Origin: Actinomycetospora sp. TBRC 11914
GTDB lineage: Bacteria; Actinomycetota; Actinomycetes; Mycobacteriales; Pseudonocardiaceae
Reading direction: 5' to 3'
Assembly (NCBI RefSeq): GCF_012933465.1
Contig: NZ_JABBND010000001.1
Span: forward strand, 930,001 to 994,000
DNA length: 64,000 bases
Shown piece after piece: positions 55,976 through 64,000 of this stretch. The position numbers and the translations under genes were made by a program. The notes beneath the pieces are model-generated. The model worked only from the letters and a program-made list of their open reading frames with translations, had not been told where the DNA came from and did not search any database. Each line of letters starts with the position of its first letter. The stretch's first letter is position 1.

Positions 55976-57616
55976 ATGACGGGCCGCGGGCAGGACGCCT
56001 CGCAGGTGCCGCGTCGGGACCGGGACGTCGCCGGGCTCGGCGTGGTCACGAAGCTGTTCCTGGTGCTCGTGGTCGTGCTGCCCAACCTGATCGGGGCCGG
56101 CGTCGTCCTGGTCCTCGCCGCGTTCGTGCTGCCCACCGAGACCCTCGACGCCGACCCCGGGGCGCTGAACCGCAACCTGATGGTCTTCGGCCCCTACCTG
56201 GCGATCGCGGTGGTCGTCGGCGCGTGGTGGGGGCACCGTCGGATGCGCGTGCCGGCACTGCCGGCGGGCGCCGACGACGCGACCCGCGAGAAGGTCTTCC
56301 GGCGGCTGCGCCGCGTGGTGCTGCGCGGCCCGCTGCGGCTCGCGCTGGTGCAGACCGTGCTGTGGGCGATCGCCGCCGCACTGTTCGTGCTGCTCAACGT
56401 GTTCGCATCCGGCCGGCTGGGCTTCCAGGTCGGGGCGACGGTGGTGCTGGGCGGCGTCGTCACCGTCTCGATCACCTACCGCCTGGTCGAGGTCGTGCTC
56501 CGCCCGGCGGTGCGCCGGGTGCTCGCCGTGCGGCCGCCGTCGGGCAACGTCCTGCCCGGCGTGCTCATGCGCACCGTCGGCGGCTGGTTGCTCGGCACCG
56601 CGGCGCCCCTGGCCGGCGTGCTCCTGGCGGCGGGCGCGGCGCTCGCGTTCGGCGGCTACACCGTCGAGCGGCTGGCGGTCGTGGTGCTCGTGCTCGGCGC
56701 GGTGGCGCTGGTCTTCGGCGGTGCCGTGATCACGCTCACCGCGATGTCGACGGCCGCCCCGGTCCTCGCGGTGCGCCGGGCGCTGCGGCGGGTGGAGTCG
56801 GGCGACTACGACGTCGACGTCCCCGTCTTCGACACCACCGAGCTCGGCCTCCTGCAGGCCGGCTTCAACACGATGGTCGAGGGGCTGCGCGAGCGGGAGC
56901 GGGTGCGTGACCTGTTCGGCCGCCAGGTGGGCGAGGACGTCGCCCGCAACGCCCTGGAGAACGAGCTCGAGCTCGGCGGCGAGGTCCGCGAGGTCGCGGT
57001 GCTCTTCGTCGACCTGGTGGGCTCGACGAGACTCGCCGCGACCCGCCCCCCGACCGAGGTCGTCGAGCTGCTCAACGAGTTCTTCGCGGTGGTGATCGAC
57101 GTCGTGGAGAACCACGGCGGCTGGATCAACAAGTTCGAGGGGGACGCGGCGCTGGCGGTGTTCGGGGTCCCGACGGCGCTGTCCGACCCGGCGGGCTCGG
57201 CGCTGGCGGCCGGGCGGGTGCTGGCCGGGCGGCTCACCGCGGAGGTGTTCGACGTGTCCGGGCTCCAGGTGCGGGCCGGCATCGGGATCTCGGCGGGCGA
57301 GGCGGTCGCGGGCAACATCGGCGACGCCCGCCGCTACGAGTACACCGTGATCGGCGACCCGGTGAACGAGGCCGCCCGGCTCTGCGACGTCGCCAAGGAG
57401 ACCGAGGGCGGGGTGGCCGCGTCGGGGGCGGCGCTGTCGCGAGCCTCGCCGGATGAAGCGGCGCGGTGGACGACGACGGGCTCGCGTCAGCTGCGGGGGC
57501 GCACGGCGGAGACGGACGTGGCGGTGCCCCGGGAGACGTCGGACGCGGCACCGCGCGACTCGGCCGAGCCCAGCGGTGCGGCCGATGCGAGCGAAGGCGC
57601 CCTCCAGTCGAACTAG
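55976..57616 (+). CDS. Membrane adenylate cyclase, class III, with HAMP domain
   Basis: A 546-residue protein of the mycobacterial Rv1318c-Rv1320c type. About six membrane helices lie in residues 20-260, and a HAMP segment in about 260-315 (AVRRALRRVESGDYDVDVP). The class III catalytic domain starts near 340: metal Asp in LFVDLVGSTRL, substrate Lys in NKFEGDAALAVFG, and YTVIGDPVNEAARL with Asn and Arg transition-state residues. It makes cAMP in the cytoplasm. ATG at 55976. Its last codons and stop lie in a direct repeat. Confidence 0.9.
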   Translation: MTGRGQDASQVPRRDRDVAGLGVVTKLFLVLVVVLPNLIGAGVVLVLAAFVLPTETLDADPGALNRNLMVFGPYLAIAVVVGAWWGHRRMRVPALPAGADDATREKVFRRLRRVVLRGPLRLALVQTVLWAIAAALFVLLNVFASGRLGFQVGATVVLGGVVTVSITYRLVEVVLRPAVRRVLAVRPPSGNVLPGVLMRTVGGWLLGTAAPLAGVLLAAGAALAFGGYTVERLAVVVLVLGAVALVFGGAVITLTAMSTAAPVLAVRRALRRVESGDYDVDVPVFDTTELGLLQAGFNTMVEGLRERERVRDLFGRQVGEDVARNALENELELGGEVREVAVLFVDLVGSTRLAATRPPTEVVELLNEFFAVVIDVVENHGGWINKFEGDAALAVFGVPTALSDPAGSALAAGRVLAGRLTAEVFDVSGLQVRAGIGISAGEAVAGNIGDARRYEYTVIGDPVNEAARLCDVAKETEGGVAASGAALSRASPDEAARWTTTGSRQLRGRTAETDVAVPRETSDAAPRDSAEPSGAADASEGALQSN

Positions 57617-57717
57617 CCGGCGGTGGGTGCCCCTCGCCGGAACACTCCGGCACGGCCGTGGATCGAGCGAAGGTGCCCCTCGCTCAATAGATTCGGCGGC
57701 GGGCGCCCATCGCCGGA
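57589..57717. repeat. Two ~53-bp direct repeats after the cyclase gene
   Basis: Copies at 57589-57641 and 57665-57717 both open with GAGCGAAGG, and both contain a GGCGG(T/C)GGG(T/C)GCCC(C/A)TCGCCGGA block. The period is 76 bases. The first copy contains the last codons and TAG of the cyclase. The second fills the gap before the hydrolase. Confidence 0.65.
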
Positions 57718-57757
57718 CCGGGGCCCGCGCCGACGCCGCCGCACGCCAGGGAGCACC

Positions 57758-58642
57758 GTGATCCAGCTGCCCGAGCCCTTCGAGTACCGGCGCATCGACG
57801 CGGACGGCACGACGATCCACACCGCCGTCGGCGGCTCCGGTGACCCGGTGCTCCTCCTGCACGGCTACCCGCAGACCCACCTCATGTGGCGCCACGTCGC
57901 GCCGGCCCTCGCGCGCGACCACACCGTCGTCGTCCCGGACCTGCGCGGCTACGGCGCGAGCGACAAGCCCACACCGGACCCGGAGGACCGGGCGTACGCC
58001 AAGCGCGCGATGGCCGCCGACCAGCTCGCCGTCATGCGCTCCCTCGGGTTCGACCGGTTCGCTCTCGTCGGCCACGACCGTGGGGCCCGCGTCTCCCACC
58101 GGCTGACCCTCGACCACCCCGACGCCGTCTCCCGGCTCGCCGTCCTCGACATCGTCCCGACGCGGCACGTGCTCACCCACGTCGACCTGCAGCTCGCCCG
58201 CGGCTACTTCCACTGGTTCCTGCTCTCCACCGGCGGGGACGTCCCGGAGACGCTGCTCGCGGGCGCGCCGGAGTTCTGGATCCGGACGATGGTCGAGCGC
58301 CTCCTCGCGCCCGGGTCGACGATCGAGCCCGAGGTGATGGACCACTACGTCGCGGCGTTCTCCGATCCGGCGGCGATCGCGGGCACCACCGCCGACTACC
58401 GCGCCGGCGCCACGACCGACCTCGCCGACGACGAGGCCTCCTACGACGCCGGCGCGCGCGTGGACTGCCCGGTGCTGGTGCTGTGGGGCGAGCGCTCGTT
58501 CGTCGGGAAGGCCTACGAGCCCCTCGAGGTGTGGCGGGAGTACGCGGCCGACGTCCGCGGCACGGGCCTGCCGGTCGGCCACTTCCTGCCCGAGGAGGCC
58601 CCGGACCAGGTGCTCGCGGAGCTGCGGTCGTTCCTGGGCTGA
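57758..58642 (+). CDS. Alpha/beta hydrolase, haloacetate dehalogenase/epoxide hydrolase-like
   Basis: A 294-residue enzyme with oxyanion-hole HGYPQTHLMW, the nucleophile Asp in VGHDRGARVSHRL, and the terminal His in PVGHFLPEEAPD. The HDRG elbow is characteristic of fluoroacetate dehalogenase-like proteins, and IRTMVERLLAP lies in the cap. GTG at 57758 follows AGGGAG. Whether it dehalogenates, or opens epoxides, cannot be told from sequence. Confidence 0.88.
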   Translation: MIQLPEPFEYRRIDADGTTIHTAVGGSGDPVLLLHGYPQTHLMWRHVAPALARDHTVVVPDLRGYGASDKPTPDPEDRAYAKRAMAADQLAVMRSLGFDRFALVGHDRGARVSHRLTLDHPDAVSRLAVLDIVPTRHVLTHVDLQLARGYFHWFLLSTGGDVPETLLAGAPEFWIRTMVERLLAPGSTIEPEVMDHYVAAFSDPAAIAGTTADYRAGATTDLADDEASYDAGARVDCPVLVLWGERSFVGKAYEPLEVWREYAADVRGTGLPVGHFLPEEAPDQVLAELRSFLG

Positions 58643-58729
58643 CCCGAGCCGGCGAGGGGCACACCACGCAGCCCGGACCGCCCGCGAACCTGCGCCACGT
58701 GCCCGTGATCGTCGGCCCAGCACCCCGAT

Positions 58730-58782
58730 CCGCGAGGGGAACATCCGGCCGCTCTATCCGCCCGAGGGTTCCCCTCGCGCGG
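58730..58782. repeat. GC-rich dispersed inverted repeat, third copy
   Basis: CGCGAGGGGAAC and GTTCCCCTCGCG-type arms flank CGGCCGCTCTATCCGCCCGA. The same element occurs twice inside the kinase gene at 450-574. Here it sits between the convergent hydrolase and rlmB genes. Confidence 0.8.
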
Positions 58783-58796
58783 CGGAGAGGACGGGA

Positions 58797-59852
58797 TCAG
58801 CCCGACCGGCGACGACGCGCGACCTCGGCCAGCGCGACCCCGGCGGCCACCGACGCGTTGAGCGACTCCACGTCGCCGGCCATCGGGATCGCCACCGTCG
58901 CGGTGCACGTCTCGCGGACCAGCCGGGAGAGCCCCTTGCCCTCGGACCCGACGACGAGCACCAACGGCCCGGTCGCGGCCTCCGGCCCGGCCACGGCGTC
59001 GAGGTCGTCGATCGTCGTCGGCACCTCGCCGTCGAGGCCGACCGTCACGAACCCGTCGTCGTTCCAGGCGCCGAGCGTGCGCGAGAGGTTGGTCGCCCGC
59101 CCGATCGGCATCCGCGCCGCCGCGCCCGCCGAGGTCCGCCACGCCACCGGCGTCATCCCCACCGAGCGGCGCAGCGGCAGCAGCACGCCGTGCGCCCCGA
59201 ACGCCGCCGCGGAGCGCACCACGGCGCCGAGGTTGCGGGGGTCGGTCACGCCGTCGAGCGCGACCAGCAGCGGCTCCACCTTCGCCAGGTGGGCCGCCTG
59301 CCGGGCCTCCTCGAGCAGGTCGTCCGGGTGCCGGTACTCGAACGCGGGCACGGAGAGCGCGAGGCCCTGGTGCACCGCGCCGTCGGCGAGCCGGTCGACG
59401 TCGGCCCGGGGCACCTCGAGCACGCTGATCCGCTGGTCGCCGGCCGCCCGCAGCGCCTCGCGGACGCGGTCGTCGACGTCGATGCCCTGCGCGACGTGCA
59501 GCGCCGTCGCCGGGATGTGCGAGCGCAGGCTCTCCACGACGGGGTTGCGCCCGACGACGACCTGGGGCCCGTCGGGTGCTTCGCGCCCGGAGGTGCGGGC
59601 GCGGGAGCGCCCACCGCCCCGGTCGGCGCGCTGCCCCCCGCCGTCGGGAGCCGGCTTCCGGGGCGCCCCGTGGCCGCTCTTCCCGGTCGAGCCGCCCCCG
59701 CGGTAGGCCTTGTGGTTGGGCCGATTCTCGGCGGGCGGGGTCGGGCCCTTGCCCTCGAGGCCCTTGGCGCGGTTGCCGCCCGAGCCCTTGGTGGGCCCCT
59801 TCTTGGTGCCGGGCTTGCGTCGTGCTCCGGGGCGGCGGGAATTGCCGGCCAT
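58797..59852 (-). CDS. rlmB: 23S rRNA 2'-O-methyltransferase RlmB (TrmH/SpoU family)
   Basis: A 351-residue SPOUT methyltransferase. The first ~90 residues are a basic, Gly/Pro-rich disordered extension typical of actinobacterial members. A substrate-binding domain follows ([13 protein letters not shown]). The knot carries motifs [26 protein letters not shown] and [18 protein letters not shown]. It is predicted to methylate G2251. Its ATG overlaps the cysS stop by one base. Confidence 0.92.
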   Translation of the reverse strand: MAGNSRRPGARRKPGTKKGPTKGSGGNRAKGLEGKGPTPPAENRPNHKAYRGGGSTGKSGHGAPRKPAPDGGGQRADRGGGRSRARTSGREAPDGPQVVVGRNPVVESLRSHIPATALHVAQGIDVDDRVREALRAAGDQRISVLEVPRADVDRLADGAVHQGLALSVPAFEYRHPDDLLEEARQAAHLAKVEPLLVALDGVTDPRNLGAVVRSAAAFGAHGVLLPLRRSVGMTPVAWRTSAGAAARMPIGRATNLSRTLGAWNDDGFVTVGLDGEVPTTIDDLDAVAGPEAATGPLVLVVGSEGKGLSRLVRETCTATVAIPMAGDVESLNASVAAGVALAEVARRRRSG

Positions 59853-61276
59853 CAGCTCTCGTCGTCCTTCAGGGTCCAGATCGGGCCGTCGGGGGTGTCC
59901 TCGATGCCGACGCCGGCCGCGGTCAGCTGGTCACGGATGGCGTCGGCCCGGGCGAAGTCCTTCTCGCGGCGGGCGGCGGTGCGCTGGCCGAGCAGGTCCC
60001 CGACGAGGGCGCCGAGCGCGGAGCGCGCGTGGTCGCCGCCCGCGGAGCCGTCGGCCCCCGCCGCCCAGTGCGGGTCGAGCGGGTCGAGGCCGAGCACGCC
60101 CGTCATCTCCCGCACCGCGCCGGCCGCGGCGAGCGCGCCCTCGCGGTCGCCGTCGTCGAGGGCGGTGTTGCCCGCGCGCACCTGCTCGTGCACGACGGCG
60201 AGGGCGGCCGGGGTGCCGAGGTCGTCGTCCATCGCGGCCGCGAAGGCGCCCATCGCCTCGGAGCCCGCGATCGGCTCGACCTTCCCGACCCGCTCGGCCA
60301 CGCGGCGCACGAACGTCTCGATCCGCCGGTAGGCCGCCGACGCCTCCGCGAGCGCGCCCTCGGAGTACTCGACGGTGGAGCGGTAGTGCGGCGCGACGAG
60401 GTAGTAGCGCAGCTCCACCGCGCGGACCCGCTCGAGCACCGCGGGGATCGTCAGGGTGTTGCCCAGCGACTTCGACATCTTCGCCCCGGACATCGTCACC
60501 CAGGCGTTGTGCATCCAGTACCGGGCGAAGCCGTCGCCCGCGGCGTGCGACTGGGCCTGCTCGTTCTCGTGGTGCGGGAACACCAGGTCCAGCCCGCCGC
60601 CGTGGATGTCGAAGGTCGGCCCCAGGTAGTGCGTGGCCATCGCCGAGCACTCCAGGTGCCAGCCCGGGCGGCCGCGGCCCCACGGCGTCGGCCAGCTCGG
60701 CTCGCCGGGCTTGGCGGCCTTCCACAGCGTGAAGTCGCGGGGGTCGTGCTTGCCGCGCGACGGGGCCTCGCCCTGCTCCACCTCGTCGGGCCGCTGCCCG
60801 GAGAGCGAGCCGTAGTCCGGCCAGGTCCCGACGGCGAAGTAGACGTCGCCGGAGCCGTTGTCGCACGGGTAGGCGTGCCCGGCGTCGATCAGCCGCGAGA
60901 TCAGCTCGACCATCTCGGTGATGTGGCCGGTCGCCCGCGGCTCCACCGAGGGCGGGAGGCAGCCGAGCGCGTCGAAGGCGGCGGTGAAGGCCCGCTCGTG
61001 GGTGGCGGCCCACTCCCACCACGGCCGGCCGGCCTCGGCGGCCTTCGAGAGGATCTTGTCGTCGATGTCGGTGACGTTGCGGACGAGGGTGACGTCGAGA
61101 CCGCCGTGGGCCAGCCAGCGGCGGAGCACGTCGAAGTCGACGCTCGAGCGGACGTGGCCCACGTGCGGCACGCCCTGCACCGTGGCCCCACACACGTACA
61201 GCGACGCCCGGCCCTCGTGCTGCGGGTGGAATTCCCGCAGCGCGCGTGCAGCGGTGTCGTACAGGTGCAGGCTCAC
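59852..61276 (-). CDS. cysS: Cysteinyl-tRNA synthetase
   Basis: A 474-residue class I synthetase. Zinc and HIGH motifs are in [16 protein letters not shown], the zinc site in [12 protein letters not shown] and HHENEQAQS, and KMSKS in [15 protein letters not shown] at 61276 gives the usual N-terminus [14 protein letters not shown]; an adjacent GTG at 61279 is equivalent. It is in an operon with rlmB. Confidence 0.96.
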   Translation of the reverse strand: MSLHLYDTAARALREFHPQHEGRASLYVCGATVQGVPHVGHVRSSVDFDVLRRWLAHGGLDVTLVRNVTDIDDKILSKAAEAGRPWWEWAATHERAFTAAFDALGCLPPSVEPRATGHITEMVELISRLIDAGHAYPCDNGSGDVYFAVGTWPDYGSLSGQRPDEVEQGEAPSRGKHDPRDFTLWKAAKPGEPSWPTPWGRGRPGWHLECSAMATHYLGPTFDIHGGGLDLVFPHHENEQAQSHAAGDGFARYWMHNAWVTMSGAKMSKSLGNTLTIPAVLERVRAVELRYYLVAPHYRSTVEYSEGALAEASAAYRRIETFVRRVAERVGKVEPIAGSEAMGAFAAAMDDDLGTPAALAVVHEQVRAGNTALDDGDREGALAAAGAVREMTGVLGLDPLDPHWAAGADGSAGGDHARSALGALVGDLLGQRTAARREKDFARADAIRDQLTAAGVGIEDTPDGPIWTLKDDES

Positions 61277-61417
61277 CACGCGGATCCTACGGACGGGCGC
61301 CGACACCCACCGAAACCGGCCCTGTCCCCCGGTCACCCCTGGCCCACACGTGATCGACACCATAGGGTGCTGGACCAAGAACGTTCTACAGCGCCGTTGC
61401 GTGAGGAGTGGTCCGCG

Positions 61418-62542
61418 TTGTCAATCACCTGCCGTACGTCCCTGGTCCGTTCGGCTCCGGGCACGTACGAGACGGCGACCGTCCAGGTCGACGACCCGCA
61501 GCAGGACGAGATCCGCGTCAAGATGGTGGCGTCGGGCCTCTGCCACTCCGACGACCACATCGCCACCGGTGACATCCCGGTCGGCGTCTACCCCTTCGCC
61601 GGCGGCCACGAGGGCGGCGGCATCGTCGAGTCGGTCGGCCCGAACACCAAGGGCTTCGAGGTCGGCGACAAGGTCGTGTTCTCCTTCCTCCCCGCCTGCG
61701 GCAAGTGCAAGTGGTGCTCGACCGGCCACTCGAACCTGTGCGACCTCGGCGCGGGCCTGCTCGCCGGCACCCGCTGGGACGACCCGTCGACCCGCCTCCA
61801 GCTCGAGGACGGCTCGCCGGTCGGCCAGATGTGCGGCATCTCGACCTTCACCGAGTACACGACGGTGGCCGTCGACTCCGCGATCAAGGTCGCCCAGGAG
61901 ACCAACCTCGAGGTCGCCTGCCTGCTCGGCTGCTCGGTCGGCACCGGCTGGGGCTCGGCGGTGAACACCGGCGACGTCCAGCCCGGCGACACCGTGATCA
62001 TCCAGGGCATCGGCGGCATCGGCGCCAACGCCGTCCAGGGCGCGGCGCACGCCGGCGCGGCCAACATCATCGCCGTCGACCCGGTCGCGTTCAAGCGCGA
62101 GAAGGCCCAGGAGCTCGGCGCCACCCACGCCGTCGAGTCGATCGAGGAGGCCACCGAGATCGCCAAGGGCTTCACCAACGGCCAGGGCGCCGACGTCTCC
62201 ATCGTCACCATCGGCATCACCAAGCCCGAGCACGTCGGCAACGCCTTCGCCTCGATCCGCAAGCAGGGCACCGTCATCGTCACCGGCCTCGGCGACATCA
62301 CCGAGGTCGGCGTGCCGATCCCGATCGGCGAGCTCACCCTGTTCGAGAAGAAGCTCAAGGGGTCGCTGTTCGGCTCGTCGAACCCGCGCGCCGACATCCC
62401 CAAGATGCTCGACCTCTACAACAACGGGAAGCTCAAGCTCGACGAGCTCGTCACCAAGCAGTACAAGCTCGACGAGGTCGCGCAGGGCTACGAGGACATG
62501 CACGCCGGCAAGAACATCCGCGGCGTCCTCATCTTCGACTGA
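61418..62542 (+). CDS. Zinc-dependent alcohol dehydrogenase, NDMA/mycofactocin-associated type
   Basis: A 374-residue medium-chain dehydrogenase. Catalytic zinc ligands lie in GLCHSD and GGHEGGG; structural zinc in [16 protein letters not shown]; cofactor motif [10 protein letters not shown]. The pattern matches the Rxyl_3153 group of NDMA-dependent alcohol dehydrogenases, which hold NAD tightly and are linked to the redox peptide mycofactocin. The start is a TTG at 61418 with a GAGGAG site. Codon use is strongly biased to C-ending codons, which suggests high expression. No mycofactocin genes are in the window. Confidence 0.88.
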   Translation: MSITCRTSLVRSAPGTYETATVQVDDPQQDEIRVKMVASGLCHSDDHIATGDIPVGVYPFAGGHEGGGIVESVGPNTKGFEVGDKVVFSFLPACGKCKWCSTGHSNLCDLGAGLLAGTRWDDPSTRLQLEDGSPVGQMCGISTFTEYTTVAVDSAIKVAQETNLEVACLLGCSVGTGWGSAVNTGDVQPGDTVIIQGIGGIGANAVQGAAHAGAANIIAVDPVAFKREKAQELGATHAVESIEEATEIAKGFTNGQGADVSIVTIGITKPEHVGNAFASIRKQGTVIVTGLGDITEVGVPIPIGELTLFEKKLKGSLFGSSNPRADIPKMLDLYNNGKLKLDELVTKQYKLDEVAQGYEDMHAGKNIRGVLIFD

Positions 62543-62592
62543 GTCCTCGACCGATCCTCCGGAGAACCACGATCAGCACCACCACGAACGGC

Positions 62593-63534
62593 GTGCTGCC
62601 CCGGGCCGGCGTCCTGCCGGCCCGGGGCATGCTCGACTCGGCCCGCGCGGCCGTCGTCGGGCGCCACACCGAGTCCGAGGTCCTCGCCGCCGCGCTCGCC
62701 TCCGGGCGCAGCATCCTGCTCGAGGGACCGCCGGGCACCGGCAAGACGACCCTGCTGCGCGCGCTCGCGGAGGGCGCGGGCGTGGGCTTCGAACTGGTGG
62801 AGGGGAACGCCGAGCTCTCCCCCACCCGCCTCGTCGGCCACCACGATCCCTCGCGGGTGCTCACCGAGGACTACCGCCCCGAGAACTTCGTCCCGGGACC
62901 CCTGGTGCGCGCCCTGCAGAGCGGGTCGCTGCTCTACGTCGAGGAGCTCAACCGGGTCCCCGAGGAGACGCTCAACGTCCTGCTCGGGGTGCTCTCGGAG
63001 CGGCGGCTGCACGTGCCGCGGCTGGGCGTCGTCGACGCGGTGTCGACGTTCCGGCTCGTCGCGGCCATGAACCCCTCCGACGGCGTCGGCACCGGGCGCA
63101 TCACGCCCGCGCTCTACGACCGCTCCTGCCGGGTCGCCTTCGACCACCAGAGCGCGGACGAGGAGCTCGCGATCGTCGAGCGGGGCTCCGCCGACGAGCA
63201 CGCCGAGGCCTTCGCGCGGCGGGCCGTCGAGGCGGTGCGGGCGACCCGCTCGCACCCCGACCTGCGGCTCGGGTCGTCGGTGCGCGGCGCGCTCGACCTG
63301 GTCGCGCTGGCCTCCTCGCTGGCCGCGCTGCGGGGCGAGGCGCAGCCGTCGGAGGACACCGGCGCGGACGCGGCCCGCGCGGCGCTCACCGGCCGGGTCG
63401 TGCTGGTGGAGGGCTCGCCGCGCACCGTCGAGGAGGTCGTCACCGCGATCTGGGCGGCGACGGCGCCCCGTCCCGACGACGCCGGGTCCGGCTCGTCCGG
63501 CGCGCCCGAGGGGGACGGCGCGGGAAAAGCCTGA
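62593..63534 (+). CDS. MoxR-type AAA+ ATPase
   Basis: About 313 residues: Walker A EGPPGTGKTTLL, pore/insert region NAELSPTRLVGHHDPSRVL, Walker B SLLYVEELNRVPEETLN, sensor 1 LVAAMNPSDGVGTGRITPAL. The start is uncertain: GTG 62593 is used, ATG 62629 is possible. MoxR ATPases act with VWA-domain proteins to mature or insert cofactors in enzymes, and such a partner seems to follow. Confidence 0.88.
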   Translation: MLPRAGVLPARGMLDSARAAVVGRHTESEVLAAALASGRSILLEGPPGTGKTTLLRALAEGAGVGFELVEGNAELSPTRLVGHHDPSRVLTEDYRPENFVPGPLVRALQSGSLLYVEELNRVPEETLNVLLGVLSERRLHVPRLGVVDAVSTFRLVAAMNPSDGVGTGRITPALYDRSCRVAFDHQSADEELAIVERGSADEHAEAFARRAVEAVRATRSHPDLRLGSSVRGALDLVALASSLAALRGEAQPSEDTGADAARAALTGRVVLVEGSPRTVEEVVTAIWAATAPRPDDAGSGSSGAPEGDGAGKA

Positions 63535-63555
63535 CCCCGGGCCGTTCGCCCGGGG
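63535..63555 (+). terminator. Short GC-rich hairpin between the MoxR and VWA-like genes
   Basis: CCCCGGGC and GCCCGGGG pair perfectly around the loop CGTTC immediately after the moxR stop. It is only 12 bases before the proposed next start, so it may reduce rather than stop read-through. Confidence 0.45.
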
Positions 63556-63566
63556 CGCCACCCCGG

Positions 63567-64000
63567 GTGGTCTCGGACCCGCGCGAGGTCGAGGAGCTGC
63601 TGCGCGATCACTCGCGGCGCACCACGACCCGAGCGGAGCTCGAGCGCAAGCACGGCGACGGCCTCGGCGAGGTCAGCCCGACCGTCGGGGTCCTCGACGA
63701 GGCGGCGGTGGCCTCGCAGGCCGCCACCGACCCCGACGCGGCCGTCGACCTGCTCGCCGACCTCGCCCGCGCCACCGACCCCGGCCTGCGCGCCGCGGCC
63801 CGCCGGCTGGCGGCCCGGCTCGTGGTGCGCCCGCCGCGGGTCGGCCGCGAGGAGCGCCGGGGCACCACGCGCCTCGCGACGGTCGACCGGGAGGGCCCGG
63901 ACCTCGACCTCGACGCGACCCTCGAGCAGTCCCCCCGCCCGTCGGAGGGCGACCTGCGCTGGCGCGGGTGGCGTTCCTCGGCCCGGGCGACGGTGCTGCT
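63567..64000 (+). CDS. Probable VWA-domain partner of MoxR, 5' part
   Basis: The frame stays open from GTG 63567 to the window edge (about 144 residues). It is charged and helical (DPREVEELLRDHSRR, DPDAAVDLLADLARATDPG) and ends in WRSSARATVLL, where VWA proteins of this pair often begin their MIDAS strand. Position after moxR supports the call; the metal-site motif itself is outside the window. Confidence 0.55.
   Translation, partial: MVSDPREVEELLRDHSRRTTTRAELERKHGDGLGEVSPTVGVLDEAAVASQAATDPDAAVDLLADLARATDPGLRAAARRLAARLVVRPPRVGREERRGTTRLATVDREGPDLDLDATLEQSPRPSEGDLRWRGWRSSARATVL

Noticed and set aside
55817-58744. A 975-codon minus-strand frame across the cyclase and hydrolase
   Set aside because: Antisense to two genes with full catalytic motifs; composition is Arg/His/Gly-rich and unlike a real protein.

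Overview
The window is very GC-rich, dense actinobacterial chromosome, with frequent GTG starts and overlapping GTGA gene junctions. The gene order groEL / moeA / psd-pssA-CDC48-like ATPase / LytR_C protein / DUF3263 protein / def / thiC-thiD / thiGSO-thiE matches the Mycobacterium tuberculosis block around Rv0414-Rv0440 (recalled from established knowledge). It has been opened up by many other genes. The composition and accessory genes fit a Pseudonocardiales-type organism better than a mycobacterium, but this is an inference; no rRNA or other phylogenetic marker is present.

Left part (1-9.7 kb). The first six codons of groEL lie under two CIRCE operators, next to a membrane Ser/Thr kinase. 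Then come moeA, a phosphatidylethanolamine operon (psd, pssA) fused by overlap to a CDC48/p97-like double AAA ATPase, a LytR_C protein, a DUF3263 protein and def.

9.8-19.5 kb holds the most notable locus: a coupled operon of a FadD32-type fatty acyl-AMP ligase, a Pks13-type condensing PKS (ACP-KS-AT-ACP-TE), a CmrA-like short-chain reductase, a secreted antigen-85-like mycolyltransferase and an MFS exporter. This is almost the full enzymatic set for making and transferring a mycolic-acid-like alpha-branched lipid. AccD4 and MmpL3 are not in the window.

19.5-34.5 kb is dominated by thiamine biosynthesis: a TPP riboswitch followed by thiC and two tandem thiD genes, then divergent thiO-thiS-thiG (second TPP riboswitch) and thiE. 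Between them sit a BTAD/ATPase regulator, a hemerythrin-like protein, a D-2-hydroxyacid dehydrogenase and a cytochrome P450.

34.5-52 kb is accessory: membrane proteins, a GDSL hydrolase, DUF3159, VOC, a TetR regulator divergent from an AurF-like di-iron oxygenase, a TauD dioxygenase, a GT4 glycosyltransferase, small proteins, a natural fusion of a membrane di-iron desaturase with its own ferredoxin-reductase module, an AI-2E-type permease, tRNA-Thr(UGU), a ThrE-type exporter and a LacI regulator. 52-64 kb carries a zinc/manganese-type ABC transporter with a Fur/Zur-like operator, a MEDS-HATPase anti-sigma kinase, a membrane class III cyclase, rlmB-cysS, an NDMA-type alcohol dehydrogenase and a MoxR-VWA pair cut by the window edge.

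A second theme is dispersed palindromic DNA. Four copies of an element with a 40-bp palindromic core, two copies (one half) of another palindrome, three copies of a GC-rich inverted repeat (two inside the kinase gene), and two local direct-repeat arrays sit at gene ends. Several of them provide the stop codons of the flanking genes.
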